The translations under genes and the position numbers were made by a program. From an uncultured Helicobacter sp. (lineage in GTDB: Bacteria > Campylobacterota > Campylobacteria > Campylobacterales > Helicobacteraceae): a DNA stretch of 37,337 nucleotides. This document shows positions 8,022-16,404 of this stretch, piece after piece (the stretch's first letter is position 1; every line of letters begins with the position of its first letter). The notes below the pieces were generated by a model. The model worked only from the letters and a program-made list of their open reading frames with translations. It was not told the origin of the DNA and searched no databases. The stretch spans positions 1 to 37,337 of the forward strand of contig CALVBL010000016.1 in the NCBI GenBank assembly GCA_944325775.1, read 5' to 3'.

Positions 8022-8866
8022 TAGTGGCTTTGAGCAAAGTGGAATTTGGAACGATCGTATGAGGTGATGTGCTGGGAGTTGAGATAAGATTCTAACTGCG
8101 CAGGACTCACAAGATCGACCTCTTGCAAAAGTTTCTCACGCGCTTCTTGCAAGGAGAGCAATGTGCTTGGGAGTGGGTGGCAGATAGCGATGGCATAGCC
8201 TTTTTGCTTGGCTTTTTGGATCGCTAGATCGATCTGGCGATGCGTGTGCTCTCTCTGGGCTATGGTGTCTAAAAATATATCGCGCTGCATAATAAGCCTG
8301 CCCTGCTCCTTGGCGATTTTATGGCTTGCAATCTCGGTATTGGTAACACTATCGATAAAGTGCAAACCAAGCTCATCAAGCACACTTAGGAGATTTTGCA
8401 TATCCTCATAGCTCGCGGTAAATTTACTGCCGGTGTGGTTGTTTAGGTATTTGAGATTGGGGAAATCGTTTTTGAGTGCGCGCATATACGCTAGGATAGA
8501 ATCCCTACTCGCCCCTACAGCGATAGGCTCTAGCTCTTTTTGGTAAAAATTCAGTGCTTCTAGGGGTAGGTGGATCATATAGTCTTTGGCAATAGCAGCG
8601 ATTTTGGGCGTATCTGGACTATAGGGAGTCTTGGGGAAAAGTGAAGGGGTGATGGGGAGATTTAGCTTGTGCAGGGCTTTGTATTGGGCAGAATCTTTGA
8701 TATCATCCATTATGATCACAAGCTTTGGCTTCTTCATACTACTATGTTGAATCTTAGCCTGCTCATAAGAATGCTTGAAACTCTGCCCAATCTCTAAAAT
8801 AAATGAATCTGCCCTCACAAAAGCACACAGCACCAACGCACACACAATAAATCTTTTCACTTTCAC
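8021..8866 (-). CDS. Divergent polysaccharide deacetylase family protein (YibQ type), exported
   Basis: The 281-aa ORF begins with a signal peptide (hydrophobic residues about 6-19 ending near AFVRA). It has family motifs: KLVIIMDDIKD near residues 48-58, an NHTGS segment, FIDSVTN, and AICHPLP near the C-terminus. These are the metal-site and active-site regions of the divergent polysaccharide deacetylase (YibQ) family, whose substrate is not established; a peptidoglycan or glycan role in the periplasm is inference. The start is GTG at 8866; a second in-frame GTG at 8860 is equally compatible with the AAAGG upstream. It overlaps dprA by 1 nt. Confidence 0.88.
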   Translation of the reverse strand: MKVKRFIVCALVLCAFVRADSFILEIGQSFKHSYEQAKIQHSSMKKPKLVIIMDDIKDSAQYKALHKLNLPITPSLFPKTPYSPDTPKIAAIAKDYMIHLPLEALNFYQKELEPIAVGASRDSILAYMRALKNDFPNLKYLNNHTGSKFTASYEDMQNLLSVLDELGLHFIDSVTNTEIASHKIAKEQGRLIMQRDIFLDTIAQREHTHRQIDLAIQKAKQKGYAIAICHPLPSTLLSLQEAREKLLQEVDLVSPAQLESYLNSQHITSYDRSKFHFAQSH

Positions 8867-8914
8867 TAGCCTTTTGTTTTTGGCGATTGTAGCAAGTTTT
8901 GCGTTGCGCTTGGC

Positions 8915-9811
8915 TTAAAGAGATATCTTAAAGAGCAGCGGATTGAAGGCTTTTGAGACGATGAGCACCTTATCACCCACTGCAAATTCCTGCGCCTCAC
9001 GGGCAGGATAGAGCACACGCACCACTTGTGAGCCACACACGACATCGATGATCTCCACCACACCTTGTGGTACTTTGCGCAAAATCTCGCCACTTAGCTG
9101 CACCTTGCCACTAAGTCTAGAGCCAAAGATCTCATCAATACTGCCGCTTTTGCTCACTCTGCCCTCCTCTATATACCATACCTTGCTACAGAGGCGCATA
9201 ATCTCTGTGATCTCATGGCTGATGAGGATCGTGCTAAGCCCTAGCTGCTGATGGAGCGTGGCTATGGTGTTTTGGAGACTAAGACGCATAGCAGAATCTA
9301 GCGCACTTAGAGGCTCATCAAGGAGCAGGATTTTTGGCTTGCGCGCTAATGCGCGTGCGAGGGCGACTCGCTGCGCCTGCCCACCTGAAATCTGGCTGGT
9401 GTGATGTTTCAAAATAGGTGTGATCTCCATAATCTCAATAAGCCAATGCACAAACGCAAGGTTTTTTTTGTCTTCTAAGGCAAAAGTGATATTTTGCTCG
9501 ACATTGAGATGTGGAAAAAGTGCGTAGTCCTGAAACATAAAGCCGATACGGCGCTTTTGTGGTGGCAGTGAGAATCTCCCATCTTGCCACACTTCATCGC
9601 CGACTTTGATATAGCCGCTATCAGGCTGTGTGAGCCCGGCTAAGATTCTAAGCAGGGTCGTTTTGCCCGCGCCACTTTTTCCAAATAGCGCAAGAAAATC
9701 ACCAAAGTGTAGAGTTTGAGAGACCTCAAGCCTAAAGGGAGTATGTGAGGGATTGTGTTTGCCTGCGGTGGGTGGGTGCAATGTCTTGGTGCATTCAAAG
9801 ATAATATCCAT
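8915..9811 (-). CDS. modC: Molybdate ABC transporter ATP-binding protein ModC
   Basis: ModC powers molybdate import through ModB. The 298-aa protein has Walker A GKSGAGKTT at residues 44-52, the ABC signature SGGQAQRVALARALA, Walker B LLLDEPLSALD and a switch His in ILISHEITE. The last 70 or so residues form a TOBE/Mop-like domain. GAGGAGG upstream of the ATG is a strong ribosome binding site. It follows modB by 14 nt. The N-terminus carries a polar insert before Walker A (about residues 11-25), longer than usual. Confidence 0.95.
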   Translation of the reverse strand: MDIIFECTKTLHPPTAGKHNPSHTPFRLEVSQTLHFGDFLALFGKSGAGKTTLLRILAGLTQPDSGYIKVGDEVWQDGRFSLPPQKRRIGFMFQDYALFPHLNVEQNITFALEDKKNLAFVHWLIEIMEITPILKHHTSQISGGQAQRVALARALARKPKILLLDEPLSALDSAMRLSLQNTIATLHQQLGLSTILISHEITEIMRLCSKVWYIEEGRVSKSGSIDEIFGSRLSGKVQLSGEILRKVPQGVVEIIDVVCGSQVVRVLYPAREAQEFAVGDKVLIVSKAFNPLLFKISL

Positions 9812-9825
9812 ATCACAACCCTCCT

Positions 9826-10512
9826 CTATAAAATCTGCGCTCTGCGCCTATGCACTAAAGCAAAGATCGCTACCAAACTCACAAAGCTAATCACAAAAAG
9901 CGTGAGCGCGTATTGGTGCGCTAGGGTGTAATTAAGCGTCTCGACCTGCTCATAGATGGCGATACTCGCGACTTTGGTCTCGCCTGCACGCGAACCCCCT
10001 ATCATCATCACCACGCCAAACTCACCTATGGTGTGTGCGAAGCTCGTCACGCACCCAAGTAAGATCGCGGACTTGATGTTGGGTAGCAGCACAAAGATAA
10101 AGGTGTAGATTCTGCTCTTACCAAGCGTGTAGCTGGCTTCTTTGAGTGATGGTGGGAGGGCGGAGAGCGCATTTTTGATGGGATTTACCATAAATGGCAT
10201 GGAAAAAATCACGCTTGCCACCACCAGCCCACCAAAGCTAAAGGCAAGCTGAAAGGAGCAATGCTCAAGCAAAAATGCCCCGAGGGGATTGTGGCGATTA
10301 AAAAGCACAAGCAGATAGAATCCAAGCACAGAAGGCGGGAGGATAAGTGGCATCCAGATGAGGGCGTGGAGAATGATAGCAAGCTTTGAGCGCAGAGAAT
10401 CAAGCAGCACGGCAAGTGCGATACCTATGGGGAGCAAAAATAGGGTCGTATAGAGTGCAAGTTTGAAGGTCAGGCTCATTGTTTGCAGGAAGTCGTGGGT
10501 TAGAAAGCTCAT
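9826..10512 (-). CDS. modB: Molybdate ABC transporter permease ModB
   Basis: ModB is the inner-membrane channel subunit. The 228-aa form starting at the ATG at 10512 (MSFLTHDFLQ) has the normal family length and AAGGAT upstream. A longer in-frame extension to 10572 would overlap the preceding gene and is unlikely. It has about five to six membrane segments. The cytoplasmic loop that docks on ModC is recognisable (EASYTLGKSRIYTF), as is the GEFGVVMMIGG motif. Confidence 0.94.
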   Translation of the reverse strand: MSFLTHDFLQTMSLTFKLALYTTLFLLPIGIALAVLLDSLRSKLAIILHALIWMPLILPPSVLGFYLLVLFNRHNPLGAFLLEHCSFQLAFSFGGLVVASVIFSMPFMVNPIKNALSALPPSLKEASYTLGKSRIYTFIFVLLPNIKSAILLGCVTSFAHTIGEFGVVMMIGGSRAGETKVASIAIYEQVETLNYTLAHQYALTLFVISFVSLVAIFALVHRRRAQIL

Positions 10513-10526
10513 AGAATATCCTTGAT

Positions 10527-10907
10527 TTAAGATTCTAGCAATATATCCCCAGCACTCACTCCCCACCAGCACTCATCTCCCTCACACAGCCCTAGATTCT
10601 CAAACGCGCGTGTAGCCACCAGCACATCGACACCATCTTCAAGGCTCACAAGGCTCAAAATCGTATTTTTTTGGATATGCGCGATACGCGAGGCAAAGCA
10701 ATTATGCGTGCAGGAGTGGGGACTTTGAGCCATAAGCAAAACCTGCGTGGGCTTGAAATACACCTTGCTACGCACTCCCACCTGCAGATCCTGCTGTGGC
10801 GTATCAAGTAGCAGCACACTAAACTCGCCTATGGGTGTATCCACTCCCACAAGAGCGAGATTTTCATCGGTGCTAATCTGCGTGATTGTGCCCTCAAGCG
10901 CGTTCAT
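10527..10907 (-). CDS. Mop/TOBE-domain molybdate-binding protein inside the mod operon
   Basis: The 126-aa protein consists of two tandem Mop (TOBE) repeats, about residues 1-60 and 62-126. Each shows the pattern of a small beta-barrel that binds molybdate or tungstate oxyanions in oligomers. It lacks a DNA-binding helix-turn-helix, so it is not a full ModE. Its place between modA and modB matches the gene order I recall for C. jejuni (Cj0300c-Cj0303c). A role as cytoplasmic molybdate store or sensor is inferred. It carries three Cys (CTHNC and later ECWW) that could bind metal. The start ATG is 9 nt after the modA stop. Confidence 0.85.
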   Translation of the reverse strand: MNALEGTITQISTDENLALVGVDTPIGEFSVLLLDTPQQDLQVGVRSKVYFKPTQVLLMAQSPHSCTHNCFASRIAHIQKNTILSLVSLEDGVDVLVATRAFENLGLCEGDECWWGVSAGDILLES

Positions 10908-10916
10908 TGCCCTTCT

Positions 10917-11663
10917 TTATGGTGCGTCATAGCCATAAGATTTGAAAATCTCTTGCGCTTTAGAACCTAGCACATACTGCGCAAAATCCTTAGCCAAGAC
11001 AGAATCTTTGCCCGCCTTGGTAATGATAAGAGCCTGTACAATGGGCTCATAGAGCTTCTCATCGATGATGGTATATGTGATAGGGCTACCCTCTTTTTGT
11101 GCCTCTTTGATCACCATAGAAAGCGCGCTAAAGCCCACTTCTGCCGAGCCCTCAAGCACATAGGTAGTCGCCTGCCCGATAGATTCACCAAGCACAAGCT
11201 TTGGACTGATCAGCTTGCCTAGCTTCGCGCTTTTGATATACGCCTCTGCAGCCACGCCATAGGGAGCGAGCTTAGCATTTGGAATGGCGATGTGCTTAAT
11301 AGCGGGGTTTTTGAGGATCTCTGGTGTGCTTGCGTCAAAATCTTTATTCGCACTAAAAACCACAAGCTTGCCGCGCACATAGTTTTGGGGTGCGCTTGCA
11401 CCGAGATTTGCCTGATAAAGCTTTTGTGGATATTCTGTGTCTGCAGCGATAAACAGCTGTGCTGGTGAGCCGTTTTGAATCTGTGCATACGCCTTGCCTG
11501 AAGAAATGTAACTAATCTCAATACTATCGCCTTTGCGCGTTTGCAAAAACTCCTGCTTGATGTCCTCCAAAACAAACTTAAGGCTCGCAGCCGCTAGAAT
11601 CTGAATCTGTTCGGCAACCACACTGCTCACAAACAGCCCACACACCAATACAATGCGTAACAA
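10917..11663 (-). CDS. modA: Molybdate ABC transporter periplasmic binding protein ModA
   Basis: ModA captures molybdate in the periplasm. The 248-aa ORF has a signal peptide (residues 1-17, ending SSVVA), then IQILAAASLKFVLEDI, the typical start of the mature protein. YISSGKAYAQI and GFSALSMV segments follow, with residues lining the oxyanion pocket. The start is TTG at 11663, supported by AAGGAG 8 nt upstream; no ATG or GTG fits as well. It is the first gene of the mod operon, and a direct repeat suited to a regulator lies just upstream. Confidence 0.93.
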   Translation of the reverse strand: MLRIVLVCGLFVSSVVAEQIQILAAASLKFVLEDIKQEFLQTRKGDSIEISYISSGKAYAQIQNGSPAQLFIAADTEYPQKLYQANLGASAPQNYVRGKLVVFSANKDFDASTPEILKNPAIKHIAIPNAKLAPYGVAAEAYIKSAKLGKLISPKLVLGESIGQATTYVLEGSAEVGFSALSMVIKEAQKEGSPITYTIIDEKLYEPIVQALIITKAGKDSVLAKDFAQYVLGSKAQEIFKSYGYDAP

Positions 11664-11682
11664 TATAACAACTCCTTACAAA

Positions 11683-11729
11683 TTTGAAATATATATAGGA
11701 TTTTACAATATGCTTTTTGAAATATATAT
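11683..11729 (-). promoter_or_regulatory. modA: Candidate modA operator: direct repeat TTTGAAATATATAT
   Basis: Two copies of TTTGAAATATATAT (11683-11696 and 11716-11729) lie 33 bp apart, close to three helical turns, just upstream of the modA ribosome binding site. Read on the modA strand they are ATATATATTTCAAA. E. coli ModE sites are also TATATA-rich, but with inverted rather than direct symmetry. A molybdate-responsive or general regulator is inferred from position only. Confidence 0.4.
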
Positions 11730-11869
11730 TAAGAAGCAGACTACGACAGAATCGACTCTATGCAAGGGATTTAGAACTTATGACTTTAGAATCTGCAAGT
11801 AGTGCATTTGGGTATAGAATCTATTCCATCAAATCGTATTGATGAAGTGGCGGCAATAATTGAAGAATT

Positions 11870-11893
11870 ACAGAATCTTGCTTGAGATTCTGT
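11870..11893 (+). terminator. Stem-loop made of an inverted pair of the AGATTCT word
   Basis: ACAGAATCT (11870-11878) and AGATTCTGT (11885-11893) form a perfect 9-bp stem with a 6-nt loop, overlapping the stop of the plus-strand remnant. The T-tract is missing. Inverted pairs of uptake words acting as terminators are known in Neisseria and Haemophilus; the same reading here is inference. Confidence 0.4.
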
Positions 11894-11902
11894 GTGCGAG
11901 GA

Positions 11903-11920
11903 GGGAGCGACAAAGCTCCC
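11903..11920. terminator. Stem-loop GGGAGC/GCTCCC
   Basis: GGGAGC (11903-11908) and GCTCCC (11915-11920) pair around a 6-nt loop, between the remnant and the end of the DUF3240-like gene. It is G+C-rich in A+T-rich surroundings but has no clear T-tract on either strand. Confidence 0.35.
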
Positions 11921-11954
11921 ATTATAAAAACATACACACAATGAACCTGTGGAA

Positions 11955-12251
11955 CTACAAAGTATAATGCTCCAAACTGCTTTTAAAAATCTTCACATCG
12001 TCCATACCAAAAGCTTGCAAAAGTTTATTGGCTAAGAATTTCGCATTGTCCTCACTCAAAGCGATCTTAAACATTCCATAGTCCTGCCTACCGCTCACTT
12101 GCTCCATAGAGCTATGGAGCATCGAGCTAGAGGCGTATTTAGAACATCTGTGATAGAAAAAATCATCAAATCCATCATCAAGCAGCATATCCACGATAGA
12201 ATCTTTGAGATTGAATCTAAAATATATCTCAAGCACTATTTCATCACCCAT
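11955..12251 (-). CDS. DUF3240-like small protein at the end of the RND metal-efflux operon
   Basis: The 98-aa soluble protein starts 9 nt after the end of the RND pump gene and is surely cotranscribed. It resembles the DUF3240 family, found beside CzcA/CusA-type pumps; H. pylori has a small gene (HP0968) in the same place. It has an alternating beta-alpha-beta pattern, DDGFDDFFYHRCSKY in the middle and several His/Cys/Met residues (including SSMLHSSMEQ) that could bind metal. A PII-like or metallochaperone role for the pump is inference. Confidence 0.7.
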   Translation of the reverse strand: MGDEIVLEIYFRFNLKDSIVDMLLDDGFDDFFYHRCSKYASSSMLHSSMEQVSGRQDYGMFKIALSEDNAKFLANKLLQAFGMDDVKIFKSSLEHYTL

Positions 12252-12260
12252 TTTCTCCCC

Positions 12261-15200
12261 CTATATGCCAAATTTGCGCACCACAAACCTAAAGAGCGGC
12301 GGCAATATCACAAGTGTGAGGAATGATGAAGTCACCAATCCCCCAAGCACCACAACTGCGAGGGGCTTTTGCACTTCGCTTCCCACACCGCTTGAGAGCA
12401 ACATTGGCACAAGCCCAAGCCCAGCGATACACGCCGTCATAAGCACCGGTCTTAGACGCCTTCTCGCACCGATCACAACACATTCTTCTAATGTCCTGCC
12501 CTGCTTGAGCAACTGCAAAAAATACCCTACCATCACCACGCCATTGAGCACCGCGATACCAAATAGCGCGATAAATCCTACAGATGCAGGCACAGAGATA
12601 TATTCTCCCGAGATAAAAAGTGAGATAAGCCCCCCTGTAACGGCAAAGGGAATATTGAGCAAAATGAGTAGCGCGAGCGGAATGGATTTAAATGTAAAGA
12701 ACAAAATAAAGAAAATCGCCAAGATACTTAGCGGAATCACGGTAGAGAGCCGTTTGAGCGCACGCTGTTGATTTTCAAACTGCCCGCCATACACGATACT
12801 ATAGCCCTCTGGGAGCTGGACTTGCGCAGAGATTTTCTCTTGTGCTTCTTGCACAAATCCACCCAAATCCCTGCCCCGCACATTGGTTCGCACGACATTA
12901 TATCGCTGCGCACCCTCGCGCTGCACCTGCACAGGACCATCGACTTCAGCGATCTCGGCAATCGAGCTAATAGGGATTGGTGAGCCATTTTGAGAGCTCA
13001 TCTCTAGGCTTTTTAGCTTGGTAATATCACTGCTAAGCTCCTTACTCTGGCGGATGATCACAGGGATTCTCGCTGCACCTTGTGGAATATACTCGACCAT
13101 AATCCCCTCTAGTGAGCTTTTCATAAACTTCGCAAACTCATCGCTAGGGATCCCCATATTTGCCATTATCGGGGAATAAGGCGTGATATGCAGATAATTC
13201 ACACCCTTATTAAAAGTCGTGAAAGTCTCTTGCGCCCCATCAATGCCTTTAAGAATCTCCATAATCTGCTCACTTAGATTGTTAAGCTCACCAATCTCTG
13301 TCCCAAAGATCTTAATCGCTAAATCCCCGCGCACCCCTGTGAGCATTTCAGAGATTCTCATATCGATAGGCTGCAGCACAGCGAGATTCATACCTTTAAT
13401 ATCCGCAATCACTTCACGGATCTGATCGCGAATCTCATCAAGATTCTCTGCTTGCCATTCCTCTTGAGGCTTGAGTGAGATAAACGCATCACTTTGATTA
13501 GGTCCCGAAGGATCGAGTCCCACCTCATCAGCCCCGATACGCGTAACCACGCTTTTGATATCTGGCACACGCTCTAGGAGCTGAGTCTGGAGTGCGAGCA
13601 TAATCTCTTTATTTTGATCTAGTGAGATAGAGGGTGGTCCCTCGACATTGATGACGATATCACCCTCATTGAGCGTAGGCATAAATGCTGTCCCGATGTA
13701 TGGGAAAAGCGAGAGGGAAAACACCAAAAACGCGATAGCACTCAAAAACACGATCTTAAAGTGATTGAGTGAAAAATCAAGTAGTGGATCATACATTTTG
13801 TGCAAAAACTTAATAAGCACGGTTTCCTTATGCTCCTTTACCTTAAGCACATACGAACTCACCACAGGAATAACCGTCATCGAAAGTATCAGACTACCTA
13901 GCAGTGCAAACACAATCGTTTGTGCAAGTGGCACGAAAAACTTGCCTTCCAAGCCCTGCAAGGTCAAAAGCGGTACAAAGAAAATGATAATGATCAAAAT
14001 CCCGCTAAACACCGAGATTGAAATCTCTTTACACGCGCGATACACGGTGTGGAGCTTGGGTGAGTTTTTGTTTTGGCTTAAGCGCTCAAAGGCATTTTCT
14101 ACCATCACCACTGCAGAATCCACCAAAATACCAATGGCTATAGCTAAGCCCCCAAGACTCATAAGGTTAGCAGAGATTCCATATTCTCTCATCATCACAA
14201 ACGCCACCGAGATTGAGAGTGGCAAAATCACACTCACCGCCACCGCAGCACGCACATCACCCAAAAACAAAAAGAGCGTGATAATGATGAGTATCACCGC
14301 CTCTGCAAGGACTTTGACGACATTATTCACTGCCTTTTGGGTGAGTTGCGAGCGATCATAAAACACACGCAGCTCCACGCCCTCTGGGAGATTTGGCTTG
14401 AGCTCTTCCATTTTTTGCTTGATACCATCGATGGCATCACGCGCATTCGCTCCTTTGAGTGAGAGCACAAGCCCTTGTGTTGTTTCGCCCACACCATCGA
14501 TCACCACAAGCCCGAGCCTTGTCATATGAGATTCTATTACATCACAAAAATTCCCAATTTTGACAAAGCCATGTTTGGTAATCACAGGGATTTCTTTGAT
14601 CTTTTCGATCGTGAGTGAGGCTGTCTGCACTTTGACTAAAAATGTCTGCCCATCACGATCCACGCGCCCCGCGCCTTCATTTTTGAGATTCGCACTTAGG
14701 GCATCTTGAAGCTGGGAAATACTAATCCCAAGGCGCGCCATATTATCAAAATCCGGCACTACAGCGATCGCACGCGCATAGCCCCCAAGTCTATTGACAT
14801 CCGCCACACCCTTGGTATTTCTTAACGTGGGACGGATAGTAAAGTCAAGCAATAAGCGCTTTTCTACCTCACTCATATTGCCCTCGATAGTGAACATAAA
14901 CATATCACTAAGCGGCGTAACAATAGGTGCTAGCCCACCGCTCACCTCTGCAGGCAAATCCGCCATCGCCATTGTGAGCTTTTCATTGACCATATTACGC
15001 GCGAGGTAAATATCCGTACCGTCATTAAAGTCAATCGTAATGTCTGCTAAGCCATATTTTGAGAGTGAGCGGAGGCTTTTTTGATTTGGCAAGCCTAAAA
15101 GCTCTAGCTCTAGCGGTCTTACCACTCTGTTTTCCACTTCCTCTGGTGCCATACCCGGCGCTTTTAGGATCACTTTAACCTGTGTGGAAGAAATATCTGG

Positions 15201-15317
15201 AAACGCATCAATAGGAATAGTCAAAAAGCTATAAGCCCCAAAAAACAAAAGTCCGCACGCACAGATCACCACCATCAGGCGCTGGCGGAGTGAAAACTCA
15301 ATAATGCTAGTTAGCAT
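12261..15317 (-). CDS. RND heavy-metal efflux pump, inner-membrane subunit (CzcA/CznA type)
   Basis: This proton-driven antiporter moves metal from periplasm or cytosol into the outer-membrane channel. The ORF has the standard layout for about 1,020 aa: TM1 near residues 14-31, a large periplasmic porter domain, TM2-6, a second large periplasmic domain, and TM8-12. The TM4 segment reads AIGILVDSAVVMVEN, so the Asp and Glu are kept, but the DFG of the classical Zn/Co/Cd subgroup is AIG. Substrate may be Cd/Zn/Ni as for H. pylori Czn, or Cu/Ag. I chose ATG 15317 (MLTSIIEFSLRQR), which matches the family start; TTG 15335 and ATG 15326 are alternatives. It overlaps the adaptor gene by 11 nt. Confidence 0.93.
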   Translation of the reverse strand: MLTSIIEFSLRQRLMVVICACGLLFFGAYSFLTIPIDAFPDISSTQVKVILKAPGMAPEEVENRVVRPLELELLGLPNQKSLRSLSKYGLADITIDFNDGTDIYLARNMVNEKLTMAMADLPAEVSGGLAPIVTPLSDMFMFTIEGNMSEVEKRLLLDFTIRPTLRNTKGVADVNRLGGYARAIAVVPDFDNMARLGISISQLQDALSANLKNEGAGRVDRDGQTFLVKVQTASLTIEKIKEIPVITKHGFVKIGNFCDVIESHMTRLGLVVIDGVGETTQGLVLSLKGANARDAIDGIKQKMEELKPNLPEGVELRVFYDRSQLTQKAVNNVVKVLAEAVILIIITLFLFLGDVRAAVAVSVILPLSISVAFVMMREYGISANLMSLGGLAIAIGILVDSAVVMVENAFERLSQNKNSPKLHTVYRACKEISISVFSGILIIIIFFVPLLTLQGLEGKFFVPLAQTIVFALLGSLILSMTVIPVVSSYVLKVKEHKETVLIKFLHKMYDPLLDFSLNHFKIVFLSAIAFLVFSLSLFPYIGTAFMPTLNEGDIVINVEGPPSISLDQNKEIMLALQTQLLERVPDIKSVVTRIGADEVGLDPSGPNQSDAFISLKPQEEWQAENLDEIRDQIREVIADIKGMNLAVLQPIDMRISEMLTGVRGDLAIKIFGTEIGELNNLSEQIMEILKGIDGAQETFTTFNKGVNYLHITPYSPIMANMGIPSDEFAKFMKSSLEGIMVEYIPQGAARIPVIIRQSKELSSDITKLKSLEMSSQNGSPIPISSIAEIAEVDGPVQVQREGAQRYNVVRTNVRGRDLGGFVQEAQEKISAQVQLPEGYSIVYGGQFENQQRALKRLSTVIPLSILAIFFILFFTFKSIPLALLILLNIPFAVTGGLISLFISGEYISVPASVGFIALFGIAVLNGVVMVGYFLQLLKQGRTLEECVVIGARRRLRPVLMTACIAGLGLVPMLLSSGVGSEVQKPLAVVVLGGLVTSSFLTLVILPPLFRFVVRKFGI

Positions 15318-16395
15318 GATCGCCATCCGATCCAAGCCCGCTTAGCATACCTTGCAGGATAATGATAGCACCCGTGGCAATCTGCATATTTGGCTTGAGC
15401 ACGCCTTTGGTGATACCAAAACTATTGTCGCGCTCTTCGGTTACATCAACTTTCGTGGGCAAAAAGCCATTTTTGGTGCGCACAAACACCACATAATCAT
15501 TGCCAACCTTGAGCACCGATGATGAGGGGATGAGCATACTATTTTCAGGGAGTTTGCCACCGATATATACTTCGACCATCTCGCCGACTTTGTAGTCTTT
15601 AGCCGTGATCTTTGCCACCGCTAAAATCGTGTTGGTATCCCTATCGATTGCCACAGAGATAGTATCAATATAACCGATGTTTCTACCAGATTGATCAAGG
15701 AGTGCATCGCCCTTTTCCACCGTGTGTGCGAGATGTGCGGGCACACGAATGCGCCCTAAGAAGCTATTGTCTTTGAGCGAGATTCTCACATAGGGAGTGA
15801 AGGCGTTGATCTTTTGCCCTATTTGTCTTGGGGCGACCGAAAGCACACCAGAGGCACGCGCCACGATAGGAAATCCATACTGCCCTTGCTTGCCACTCTC
15901 CATAAACGCCCTGCTCACACCTAGCAAGTCGAGTTTCGCAAATGTTTCATTGTATTTGAGTTTGAGCTCATTCATCGTAAGATAGCTTAGCTGGTATTCC
16001 CTACGTGAGATCACCCCACTTTTGTAGAGCATTTTGTCTTTTTTTTCGTTTTCGGAGGCGATTTTGAGCCGCTCACGTGTATTTGTGAAATCAAAAAAGA
16101 GCGTGTTGAGTTCATTAGAGCTAATATCACAGATAAGATCACCCTTTTGCACATACTCACCCTCGCGCTTGTAGATATTCACCACCACGGTTTCAAAGCT
16201 CGAGCTTTGCGCCACAGAGGTCTTATCATCAAAATCAATAAAAGCATTAAATGGTATGCCGCGTGTATCAAAATCCTTGCTCCCCACACTCACGACCTTG
16301 ATACCATTTGTTTTCATTTCACTTTCACTGATCACAATCTCATCATAGCCCCATAGACAGGCGCACATACTACATATTAGGGCAATTTTTCGCAT
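15307..16395 (-). CDS. RND metal-efflux periplasmic adaptor (CznB/CzcB type)
   Basis: The membrane-fusion subunit links the inner-membrane pump to the outer-membrane channel. The 362-aa ORF has a signal peptide (residues 1-15), a short alpha-hairpin (about 115-150), lipoyl-like halves around VVVNIYKREGEYVQKGDLIC and the later ASGVLSVAPRQIGQKI region, and a C-terminal beta-barrel and proximal domain. AAGGAG precedes the ATG. Its C-terminus ends GSDGDHAN, with a possible metal-binding His. It lies 9 nt after the outer-membrane component gene, consistent with one operon. Confidence 0.9.
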   Translation of the reverse strand: MRKIALICSMCACLWGYDEIVISESEMKTNGIKVVSVGSKDFDTRGIPFNAFIDFDDKTSVAQSSSFETVVVNIYKREGEYVQKGDLICDISSNELNTLFFDFTNTRERLKIASENEKKDKMLYKSGVISRREYQLSYLTMNELKLKYNETFAKLDLLGVSRAFMESGKQGQYGFPIVARASGVLSVAPRQIGQKINAFTPYVRISLKDNSFLGRIRVPAHLAHTVEKGDALLDQSGRNIGYIDTISVAIDRDTNTILAVAKITAKDYKVGEMVEVYIGGKLPENSMLIPSSSVLKVGNDYVVFVRTKNGFLPTKVDVTEERDNSFGITKGVLKPNMQIATGAIIILQGMLSGLGSDGDHAN

Positions 16396-16404
16396 ATCCT
16401 CTCC

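Larger units (their letters stand above)
11664..11954. other. Intergenic region between modA and the DUF3240-like gene, with a decayed coding remnant
   Basis: The modA-proximal part holds the ribosome binding site and a direct repeat. The distal part looks like a broken reading frame on the plus strand. One frame is open to a TGA at 11840-11842; a second is open from 11790 to a TGA at 11883-11885 and would end ...RIDEVAAIIEELQNLA. A single-base shift near 11811 would join them. No family is recognised. Two stem-loops follow, at 11870-11893 and 11903-11920. Confidence 0.35.

Noticed and set aside
10513..10572. N-terminal extension of ModB
   Set aside because: It overlaps the Mop-protein gene, and the extra residues do not fit the family; the ATG at 10512 has its own ribosome binding site.
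13765..14361. 198-codon open frame opposite the RND pump gene
   Set aside because: It mirrors membrane-segment codons of the pump on the other strand and has no start signal or family motif.
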